A stretch of DNA of 64,000 bases from Acidimicrobiia bacterium. Lineage in GTDB: Bacteria; Actinomycetota; Acidimicrobiia; Spongiisociales; ZC4RG35. The notes under the pieces are model-generated. The model saw only the letters and a program-made list of their open reading frames with translations, made no database searches and had not been told where the DNA came from. Shown in pieces: positions 44,806 through 52,288 of this stretch. The translations under genes were made by a program, and so were the position numbers. Numbering within the stretch: position 1 is the first letter of the stretch; each line of letters begins with the position of its first letter. The stretch is from positions 1-64,000 of the forward strand of contig JANQRA010000005.1 in the NCBI GenBank assembly GCA_028284765.1, read 5' to 3'.

Positions 44806-44840
44806 CTTGACATGACAGCACTCAAGTTTCCTACTAAACT
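44806..44840 (+). promoter_or_regulatory. HAIR element and promoter of clpB
   Basis: CTTGACA-N7-ACTCAAG (44806-44826) matches the HspR operator CTTGAGT-N7-ACTCAAG in 12 of 14 positions; the right half is perfect. TTGACA (44807-44812) inside it doubles as -35, with TACTAA (44832-44837) the best -10, so repressor and polymerase would compete. The HspR-like gene at the right edge of the window is the candidate repressor. Confidence 0.7.
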
Positions 44841-44851
44841 GTGGATAACCT

Positions 44852-47389
44852 ATGAATCCTGAGAAACTGACAGCAAGAACCCGTGAGGCCCTGGTCCTAG
44901 CGACTGGACTGGCACGCGAGCACAACCATTCTTCGGTCCTGCCTCAACACCTGGCATTGGCTCTCCTCGGTCAGCAGGGTGGAATCGTCTACCCGGTCCT
45001 CGACCGGATGGCAGTCAACCCTGCAGAACTGAGACGTAGCCTCGAAGCCAGCCTCGACAGCCAACCACACGTATACGGGGATGCCGAAGTCGCAACTTCG
45101 AATGAGCTCTCAGCCGTGCTCAATGAGGCTGAGCAGGTCAGATCATCGATGGGAGACGAATACCTATCGATTGAACACCTCATGTTGGCCCTCGCTGAAA
45201 CTCTTGGGCTTGATCGACCCCAACTCGAGTCGATCGTGGCCGAGGTCCGTGGCGGTCGGCGTGTCACCTCCGACAATCCTGAGGACACACTTCAGGCGCT
45301 AGAGCAGTTCGGCCGCGACCTCACGGCCATCGCCCGTGAAGGGAAACTCGACCCGGTAATCGGGCGTGACGACGAGATCCGACGCACCATCCAGGTCCTC
45401 TCTCGACGCACCAAGAACAACCCCGTGCTGATCGGTGAGCCAGGTGTCGGCAAGACAGCCATCGTCGAAGGCCTCGCCCGACGCATCGCTGATGGCGATG
45501 TTCCTGAAGGTCTGAAGACCAAGCGCATAGTGGCACTCGATCTGGGAGCCATGGTCGCCGGAGCCAAATACCGAGGTGAGTTCGAAGAGCGCCTCAAGGC
45601 TGTCCTCGACGAGATCAAGCAGGCCGAGGGTGAGATCATCACCTTCCTCGACGAGCTTCACACTCTGGTCGGTGCCGGAGCTGCCGAAGGTGCGATGGAC
45701 GCTTCCAACATGTTGAAGCCCCTGCTCGCCCGAGGTGAGCTCAGGCTGATTGGTGCCACCACGCTCGACGAATACCGCAAGCACATCGAGAAGGACGCTG
45801 CACTCGAGCGTCGGTTTGCGCCGGTGCTCGTTGAGCCGCCCAGCGTCGAGGAGGCCGTCGGCATCCTCCGTGGCCTCAAAGAGCGTTACGAAGTCCATCA
45901 CGGCGTTCGCATCACCGATTCGGCCCTGGTGGCTGCCGCTGTTCTCTCCGACCGCTACATCACAGCTCGGTTCCTACCGGACAAAGCCATCGATCTGATC
46001 GACGAGTCCGCATCGCGGCTTCGCATTGAGATCGACTCGATGCCGGAAGAGATCGACGAACTGACACGCAAGCGGATCCAGCTGGAAATCGAGCGTGAAG
46101 CCCTCAAGAAAGAGAAGGACAAGAACTCCAGAGAGCGTCTCGACAGTGTTCAGCAGGAGATTGCCGACCTCACCGAGGAGATCGATGGCCTCACCGCGCG
46201 TTGGGATCTGGAAAAGGAGGCGATCTCTCAGATCCGTGACCTCAAGGGCCAGATCGAAGCCGCCAGCCGCGAGGCGGAACTCGCCGAGCGCGGCGGAGAC
46301 CTCGGCAAGGCTGCCGAGCTTCGCTACGGGACCATCAACGATCTCGCCTCCAGGCTCGCCGAGAACGAGGCGGAGCTGGCCCGGATCCACGAGCAGGGTT
46401 CGATGCTGTCCGAAGAGGTCACCGACCAAGACGTCGCGGAGGTGATCGCCCGCTGGACCGGCATTCCGGTCACCAAGCTGATGGAAGGCGAGACCGAGAA
46501 GCTCATTCATCTCGAAGAGCATCTCCACCAACGGGTCGTCGGTCAGAGCGAAGCGGTGAAGGCGGTCTCCAACGCCATCCGCAGGAGTCGCGCCGGTCTG
46601 AGTGATCCGCACCGACCGGTTGGGTCGTTTCTCTTCCTCGGTCCTACCGGAGTTGGAAAGACCGAGCTTGCCAGGGCTCTTGCGGAGTTTCTGTTTGACG
46701 ATGAACGTTCAATGGTCCGAATCGACATGTCCGAGTACATGGAGAAGCACTCCGTCAGCCGTCTCATCGGAGCTCCTCCTGGCTACGTCGGCTACGACGA
46801 GGGAGGGCAACTGACCGAAGCGGTGCGGAGACGGCCGTATTCGGTCGTGCTCCTCGACGAAGTGGAGAAGGCGAACCCGGAGGTGTTCAACGTTCTTCTT
46901 CAGCTTTTAGACGATGGACGTCTGACAGACGGTCAAGGGCGAACGGTTGATTTCACGAACGTCGTATTGATCATGACCTCCAACCTCGGCTCCCAATTCA
47001 TCGATCCCGATCTTCCGAGAGAAGTGGTCAGCGAGAGAGTCATGGGTGCGGTCCGCGATCAGTTCCGACCTGAGTTCCTCAATCGGATCGACGATGTGAT
47101 TGTCTTCGACAAACTCAGCCAAGAGGACCTGCGCCAGATCGTGGAGATTCAAATGAAGTCCTTGAACTCCCGTCTTGAGGCCCGGGGCATCGAACTGGCG
47201 GTGACCGAGGACGGTCTCGACCTTCTCGCCGAGAGGGGATACGACCCGGTCTATGGGGCTCGACCCCTGAAACGTGTCCTCCAGAGGGACCTGGCCGACC
47301 CGATCGCGACTGCAATCCTCGAAGGCCGCTACTCCGACGGAGACACGATCAAGATTTCGGTCGGTGACGGTGAACTGGACCTCGACTGA
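44852..47389 (+). CDS. clpB: ClpB-type AAA+ disaggregase
   Basis: 845-residue Hsp100 chaperone that, with DnaK, extracts proteins from aggregates. A Clp-N repeat domain (about 1-145) precedes NBD1 with Walker A GEPGVGKT (195-202) and Walker [17 protein letters not shown] coiled-coil middle domain lies at about 395-515 and NBD2 contains [14 protein letters not shown] and [11 protein letters not shown]. The middle domain and the lack of a ClpP-binding IGF/L loop indicate ClpB rather than ClpC or ClpA. Likely heat-induced through the HAIR element just upstream. No partner gene is adjacent. Confidence 0.95.
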   Translation: MNPEKLTARTREALVLATGLAREHNHSSVLPQHLALALLGQQGGIVYPVLDRMAVNPAELRRSLEASLDSQPHVYGDAEVATSNELSAVLNEAEQVRSSMGDEYLSIEHLMLALAETLGLDRPQLESIVAEVRGGRRVTSDNPEDTLQALEQFGRDLTAIAREGKLDPVIGRDDEIRRTIQVLSRRTKNNPVLIGEPGVGKTAIVEGLARRIADGDVPEGLKTKRIVALDLGAMVAGAKYRGEFEERLKAVLDEIKQAEGEIITFLDELHTLVGAGAAEGAMDASNMLKPLLARGELRLIGATTLDEYRKHIEKDAALERRFAPVLVEPPSVEEAVGILRGLKERYEVHHGVRITDSALVAAAVLSDRYITARFLPDKAIDLIDESASRLRIEIDSMPEEIDELTRKRIQLEIEREALKKEKDKNSRERLDSVQQEIADLTEEIDGLTARWDLEKEAISQIRDLKGQIEAASREAELAERGGDLGKAAELRYGTINDLASRLAENEAELARIHEQGSMLSEEVTDQDVAEVIARWTGIPVTKLMEGETEKLIHLEEHLHQRVVGQSEAVKAVSNAIRRSRAGLSDPHRPVGSFLFLGPTGVGKTELARALAEFLFDDERSMVRIDMSEYMEKHSVSRLIGAPPGYVGYDEGGQLTEAVRRRPYSVVLLDEVEKANPEVFNVLLQLLDDGRLTDGQGRTVDFTNVVLIMTSNLGSQFIDPDLPREVVSERVMGAVRDQFRPEFLNRIDDVIVFDKLSQEDLRQIVEIQMKSLNSRLEARGIELAVTEDGLDLLAERGYDPVYGARPLKRVLQRDLADPIATAILEGRYSDGDTIKISVGDGELDLD

Positions 47390-47440
47390 TCTGTATTCTC
47401 GTCTTGAGGAGATTGTTGGTTCTGCCGAGCCGACTACCTG

Positions 47441-47629
47441 ATGACCCACCTTCCCCGAGATCCAGCTGATCAGGTTGCGACCAAAGCCGATATCGCCCGG
47501 CTCGAGGCGCGTTTCGACCGACTGGAAGATCGGCTCGACAGCATGCAGCGTTTCTACGTCGGCACAGTCGTGGGGTCGATGACGGGGCTTACCGCGATCT
47601 TCTCGCTTGTGGTGGCATTTCTGGGCTGA
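47441..47629 (+). CDS. Small coiled-coil membrane protein
   Basis: 62 residues: an amphipathic heptad region (ADIARLEARFDRLEDRLDSMQR) followed by one C-terminal membrane helix (VGTVVGSMTGLTAIFSLVVAFLG). The layout resembles small XhlA/DUF1640-like or phage-associated coiled-coil proteins, but is common enough that function cannot be assigned. It follows clpB by 51 bases; the GAGGAG at about 47405 is too far upstream to be its ribosome-binding site, so the start is uncertain. Confidence 0.6.
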   Translation: MTHLPRDPADQVATKADIARLEARFDRLEDRLDSMQRFYVGTVVGSMTGLTAIFSLVVAFLG

Positions 47630-47642
47630 CCAGTAGCTCTCG

Positions 47643-48239
47643 TTAACTCGGCAGGCCGAATTCCCGTTCGGCCAACAACGGCTCGGTGTTTAGCGCCCAC
47701 CAGACAACCCCGACAGCAGCGCCGATGTGCCATATCCCGTGCATCTGCAGCCACGATTGGGGGTCACAAAGAGGGTTCCCCGTCGCTCCGAGGCGACCGA
47801 TCACAGCGGTGACTCCGATGAGGCTCATGGGCAGGAGCGTCCGAAGCGATCGGTCCCTCCCCAAAACGAAGTAGACGGCGGCGACAGTGACAGCCAGTGC
47901 CGCTGGGTCGGCTACGGACGGCAATGCGGCGAAGAGGACTCCGAACCCGACCAGACCCGGTAGCCGGGACCACCCTTCCCAACTCTGACCGAGTCCTGCG
48001 ATGACCAGGATCAGCCACGCAAGGGACACGTCGTGAGCCCACTCGGATCCGGCCCACATCGGACCGTGGAAGAGGATTGAGCCGACGCCTGTCGCGATCA
48101 GCGCTATTCCGATCCAACGGAGGCGTGGCTTGGCGAGGAGGTATCCACCGCCGATCAGGAATGCGGCACATGTGATGGTGTTGATGGGCTGGCCGAGGAA
48201 ACCAGTCCCGATCGCCTCACAGTCCGTGGCTGCACCCAT
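47643..48239 (-). CDS. CREST/alkaline-ceramidase-like membrane hydrolase
   Basis: 198-residue seven-helix membrane protein. The CREST metal-hydrolase pattern is visible: Ser54 and His58 (GSILFHG), Asp70 in WAHDVSLAW, and the late His167/His171 pair in LQMHGIWHIGAA. Alkaline ceramidases and PAQR/Per1 relatives share this arrangement. A bacterium of this type need not make ceramide, so the substrate may be another amide lipid. Start ATG at 48239; convergent with the small coiled-coil gene. Confidence 0.7.
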   Translation of the reverse strand: MGAATDCEAIGTGFLGQPINTITCAAFLIGGGYLLAKPRLRWIGIALIATGVGSILFHGPMWAGSEWAHDVSLAWLILVIAGLGQSWEGWSRLPGLVGFGVLFAALPSVADPAALAVTVAAVYFVLGRDRSLRTLLPMSLIGVTAVIGRLGATGNPLCDPQSWLQMHGIWHIGAAVGVVWWALNTEPLLAEREFGLPS

Positions 48240-48316
48240 TCACGTCAAGGTACCTGCCCACACTCGCAAGCGGCTGGGGTCAGGCATGAGACGCCTGAGC
48301 CTGGCAAGCCAAGTCA

Positions 48317-48994
48317 TCACAAGCTGCAGTCGACCACCTCCACGATGTCGAGATCAAATGTCACGTCCAAGGGACCACCCTCTCCTTCGACCGTGAAGCT
48401 GCCGGAAAGGTTGTTTCCGTTGATCTCCAGAGGAGCCGCGTCCATCTCGACGCCCTCATGTGCGAGATCCATTGCGAGAGACCTGGGAACGCTTCCGATT
48501 TCGTCGACGTACCAAGTCCCGTCAGGTCCCGTGACAAATGGTCCGGCTTCGAAGTTGCCGAACGACCCCGAGTCGGTTCGAAGCTGGAGCTCAGGCCGGA
48601 ATTGCACGTAGGTGTACGCGTCGGCATCCGGCGGCACACCGATCACATCCTTGTTCGAGATCTCGAGAAACAGTGCTTCGAGACCACCGTCCAACTACAC
48701 GTTGATGTCGAGATCACCGGGTTGCGGATCGAACATGTCGTCGATCATGCAGTTTCCGACCCACGCCGGTTCGATGGTTTCGCCGTTGATAGTCACAGTT
48801 CCCGAGCCTCCGGGCGGCAGTCCCGAAGACTGAGAACCACCTTCGTTGGCTCCGTCGTCCGAGTCGTCGGCCTGGTTCGTGGCAGGGGGGTTGGTGCCCG
48901 ACTGAGTCTCGTCACCTCCGGTGTCGTCACCGGACCCACACCCGGCCGCTATCAACACCATCAGCAGTAGCAGGACCACCAACCTGAATCTCAT
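48317..48994 (-). pseudogene. LpqH-like lipoprotein gene interrupted by an in-frame TAG
   Basis: From the ATG at 48994 (preceded by GGAGGA) the frame encodes MRFRLVVLLLLMVLIAAGCG, a lipobox, a Gln/Asp/Gly-rich linker and GSGTVTINGETIEP with the early Cys. It is then cut by TAG at 48697-48695. The same frame continues without shift for 125 codons, to SGSFTVEGEGGPLDV and a final VVDCSL. A single base change therefore separates it from a complete LpqH-like protein. It could be a recent pseudogene, a sequencing error or a read-through codon. The upstream part alone would give a 99-residue lipoprotein. Confidence 0.75.
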
Positions 48995-49143
48995 TCGGCT
49001 TCCTCCAGCGCGTCGACCAAGGAGCGTTGTCGCCCCGCACTGAACGTACGGGATGACGGTTCGGGCGCCCGTACTCAATCCCAGCCGCAGACCTACTCAT
49101 TTCCGTACGCCGGGGACTTCGTTGCCGAGTAGCTTGAGAAGCA

Positions 49144-51642
49144 ATGGCGGCAACGTTGGTAGGGCGAGAGAACGATCTGCGTCGTGCCCGGAAGGTTCTC
49201 GACGACAGGGGGGCGGTTCTCCTTCATGGGCCTTCCGGAATCGGCAAGACGGCGATCTGTGACGTGCTCGCCGACGAGTGGCTCTCGAACCAACAGCGTG
49301 TGGTGGAAATCCGCGGTACTGAGGGTTTGCGCAACGTTCCGTTTGGGGCACTGACACTATCGTTGCCGTTGTCACTGGAAGGCTCAGACTCCGACATCCT
49401 TGCTCGCGTTCGGGCGCTACTAGCTGACGGAGAGGATCAGGTTCTCGTCGTTGTGGATGACACCCACCTGCTCGACCCGCAGAGTGCAGCTGTTGTCAGC
49501 GGGCTGGCCCAAGTGTCGGATGTTGCCTTGGCCATGGCGGTTACCTCTGGCGAGCGAGTCTCCTCCGACATCACTGCCCTTTGGGCAAGATGGCCTGAGT
49601 GCCGCATTGAGGTCGGACCACTCGCTCGAGCTGAGGTGCAGGAGCTCGTGAAGAACCTCACCGGGGTGATGCTCGATACCCGTATGACCGAAGTCGTCGA
49701 GAGTCTCACCCTCGGATATCCGCTCTACGTAACTGCTGTTGCTTCAGAGCTGGCGCATCTGCAGGTGGTTGAAGGCCCAGATCTTGAGAGCTGGATCCAC
49801 GCCCTGTCAGGCTCCACCGATCGTCTAGTCCGATTGATGGAGCGTCGTCTCGGGCGGCTGGACCGGGAGGACAGGCGTCTCTTCGACCTCATCGCATTCG
49901 CCGAAGACCTTCCGCTCGCCATCTTCTCCGATCAGTCCTCGATTGCATCGCTGGAATCCCTGAACGGTGGTGGGCTCGTCAGAGTCACAGCCGATCGGGT
50001 TCAAGTGGCCCACCCGCTTCTTGGTTCAGTTGCCCGCAGCACCCTGACCACCGAGGGGAGGAGAAGCTGCGCTCGATTGGCAATCAGTCTTCTCGACGGT
50101 CAGACCGAGGACGGCGATGTTGCCGCCGTTGTGCGTAAGGCACTCAATGTTGGCGTTGTCCCAGACGTCGAGCATCTGCGCGCCGCCGCAGAGGTGGCTT
50201 TCAATTCACGGGACTACGGCAGTGTGTCGCGAATAACCGGTGTTGTCCCCGAGGATCCGCAGTTGAGAACACTGCGCGCACGCGCAGGACGCTTTCTCGG
50301 AGAAGTCCCCGACACTGACATCCCTCTCGGCCTCGACGACGATGGCCTCACCGAATACCTGAGTGGCACATCACATGCCATCGCCTATGTCGAACGTCGT
50401 TTCACTGACGCCATCGATTACTTGCGAGATGGCATGGGCTTGGTCCAAGGCCAACAAAACCGGAATCGTCTAGCCCTCGAGTTGATGATCCTCTCTGCCC
50501 TGGTCGGAGACCTGGACGCGATGCTGGGAGCGTCACGAATTGCAGCTGACAATTCAGACCCCGGGTCCCGACTACTTGCCCTCTCGAGCACACAACTGGC
50601 CGAAGCGCTGACGCTGTCTACCGCCTCAGCGGAAGACACTTATGCCGAGGGCCGCGTTCTGGTCGACGAAGGGGCCACCCAGGGAATGCTCGAAGAGCAA
50701 CTCGCGATGAGTCGAGTCATGGTCCATTTGGCCGAGGGTCGATTCATGTCCGCACGCGCCGGATGCGAGTCGTTCGGAGAGAAGACCCTCGCCGGGTCGT
50801 GGTTGACGGTGGAATCGGTTCTAGCCGACGCCTGGTTGCCCTCAGCGGAGGCTCTTCGACTGGCGGAGGCGGCAGTCGCATCTCTCGAGGAGTTCGATCC
50901 CCTGGCGAACCTTGCGCAGGCGAGATACGTAGCGGATATGCGAAGAGCCCAGCTGGGCCTGAGCCCAGCGTCGACCGATCACGCGACACACGAAGAGGGG
51001 GTAGCCCGGATCGATCAGCTCATGTCTCAGCGAGCGGATGCGTGGTGGGCTTTGGCAGACGGTGACTCGACCGCCGCGAAACGTCTGGTGGAGGTCGGTC
51101 GAGAGGGTGTTGCGATGGGGCATAGGTTCTGGGGTCTGTGTGCCTTCATCGATGCGATCCGTCTTGGAGCAGGCGAAGAGGTTGTTGGAGACATCGAGCA
51201 CCTCGTGATCACCCGGGGTGCTGGTCTTGCCGTTCTCGCTGCGCGCGCAGCCCGTGCGTCCATGCCTGAAGAGCGGTGGGCCTTGTCCCGAGACTGGTGG
51301 TCGGCTGGTGCTGACACATACGCGATCGAGGCTGGGCTCCGGAACGCCGAATCAGGCGACATCGACTGCCAGTTAATGGTGCACTTGATGGCGCGTCGTG
51401 GCGCAAAACCGCTCATCGGAGACCTCAGCTCGATGGAAAGCCCTTTGTCTGATCGACAGATTGAGACCGTGGAGGGTGTGCTTCGAGGGGCAACCAACGA
51501 GTCACTGGCCGAGGAGTTGTTCGTCTCGCGCCGGACGATCGAAAACCACCTTCACAATGCCTATCAGGCTTTGAGTGTTCGCGGAGGAAGAGAGGAACTG
51601 CGAGATCGATTCGGTTGGGTCTACCGCGAATCGGGCACCTAG
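49144..51642 (+). CDS. LuxR-family ATPase regulator (LAL/MalT-like)
   Basis: 832-residue signal-transduction ATPase: N-terminal AAA domain with Walker A HGPSGIGKTA (about 29-36) and Walker B VLVVVDDTHLLDP, a long helical sensor middle, and a C-terminal LuxR helix-turn-helix (LSDRQIETVEGVLRGATNESLAEELFVSRRTIENHLHNAY). LAL regulators respond to small ligands. It is divergent from the interrupted LpqH-like gene and converges, through a shared CTAG stop, on a DUF3179 relic. Its targets may include the adjacent lipoprotein genes; this is inferred from position. Confidence 0.9.
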   Translation: MAATLVGRENDLRRARKVLDDRGAVLLHGPSGIGKTAICDVLADEWLSNQQRVVEIRGTEGLRNVPFGALTLSLPLSLEGSDSDILARVRALLADGEDQVLVVVDDTHLLDPQSAAVVSGLAQVSDVALAMAVTSGERVSSDITALWARWPECRIEVGPLARAEVQELVKNLTGVMLDTRMTEVVESLTLGYPLYVTAVASELAHLQVVEGPDLESWIHALSGSTDRLVRLMERRLGRLDREDRRLFDLIAFAEDLPLAIFSDQSSIASLESLNGGGLVRVTADRVQVAHPLLGSVARSTLTTEGRRSCARLAISLLDGQTEDGDVAAVVRKALNVGVVPDVEHLRAAAEVAFNSRDYGSVSRITGVVPEDPQLRTLRARAGRFLGEVPDTDIPLGLDDDGLTEYLSGTSHAIAYVERRFTDAIDYLRDGMGLVQGQQNRNRLALELMILSALVGDLDAMLGASRIAADNSDPGSRLLALSSTQLAEALTLSTASAEDTYAEGRVLVDEGATQGMLEEQLAMSRVMVHLAEGRFMSARAGCESFGEKTLAGSWLTVESVLADAWLPSAEALRLAEAAVASLEEFDPLANLAQARYVADMRRAQLGLSPASTDHATHEEGVARIDQLMSQRADAWWALADGDSTAAKRLVEVGREGVAMGHRFWGLCAFIDAIRLGAGEEVVGDIEHLVITRGAGLAVLAARAARASMPEERWALSRDWWSAGADTYAIEAGLRNAESGDIDCQLMVHLMARRGAKPLIGDLSSMESPLSDRQIETVEGVLRGATNESLAEELFVSRRTIENHLHNAYQALSVRGGREELRDRFGWVYRESGT

Positions 51643-51750
51643 CCGCTGGTTGCCAGTCCAGATCTTGGTTCTTCGTGGAACAGGCTCCACTCGAACCAGA
51701 AGGCTTCCTGGGTCGGGAGTTCCTCGCTGGACCAGTCGTCCAGAGCTTTG
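51639..51750 (-). pseudogene. 3' remnant of a DUF3179-type gene
   Basis: On the minus strand, immediately beyond the LuxR-type gene, the frame reads SSEELPTQEAFWFEWSLFHE, clearly homologous to the C-terminus of the intact DUF3179 protein at 55303 (SGEELTTHEAFWFAWSQFHE). Upstream of this block no further similarity is seen, and the frame hits a TGA near 51850. The fragment keeps its own TAG stop in the CTAG shared with the LuxR-type gene. It is therefore a decayed paralogue whose 5' part is deleted or scrambled. Confidence 0.75.
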
Positions 51751-51921
51751 AATAGGTAGGCGCTGCGCCCGATATGAGTAGTGGCTCCCGCTTGATCCCC
51801 TTGTAGCTTCGCTTGGAATGGCGAGACGTCGACCGATGAACGCAGGCTTCACAGCGGTGGGCGCGCTGACGATCGTCCTGTGGCAAGCCGGTCGTGGTGG
51901 TAGATCGGCAGCGAGAGACTG

Positions 51922-52284
51922 TTGAACCCGTTGCGGGCCGGTGCCAGCCCTCAGAGGACCAGCTTCGACTTGTCCAGACTGCTTCGGCGGCTGGTCGTTT
52001 TGGTATTTGCCCTGATCCAGGCGGTCCTCGTTGCTCGAATCTTGCTCGATCTGGGTCTGTTCTCGACGGAGAGCGGCTTTGGTGAGTTCGTTGTCTCGAT
52101 GAGCGACTTCCTGGCGGCGCCGGTACAGGGTATCGGCAGTGGTATCAGCAACATGTTCGGCGGGCCGGGCCTCGAGAGCATCGCCGGAGAAGGGTTCAAT
52201 GCCGTGATGCTGGTGGCCTTGGCTGGTTGGTCGGTGGTTGAAGGCCTGGTGATGCGAGTCGTCCGCAAGTTCGACCAAGTGTAA
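51922..52284 (+). CDS. YggT-like small membrane protein
   Basis: About 120 residues with two membrane segments: LVVLVFALIQAVLVARILLDL and AVMLVALAGWSVVEGLVM, joined by a stretch with SDFLAAPVQGIGSGI that recalls the PLLxPIR loop of YggT proteins. YggT proteins are linked to osmotic tolerance or cell division, but remain poorly defined. TTG at 51922 is the first start; later TTG codons are also possible. It ends four bases before the 862-residue lipoprotein gene, so the two are probably co-transcribed. Confidence 0.6.
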   Translation: MNPLRAGASPQRTSFDLSRLLRRLVVLVFALIQAVLVARILLDLGLFSTESGFGEFVVSMSDFLAAPVQGIGSGISNMFGGPGLESIAGEGFNAVMLVALAGWSVVEGLVMRVVRKFDQV

Positions 52285-52288
52285 GAAC

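Noticed and set aside
49046-49073. GTACGGG/CCCGTAC inverted repeat in the gap before the LuxR-type gene
   Set aside because: Seven-base arms with a 14-base GC-rich spacer are not clearly above chance in this composition.
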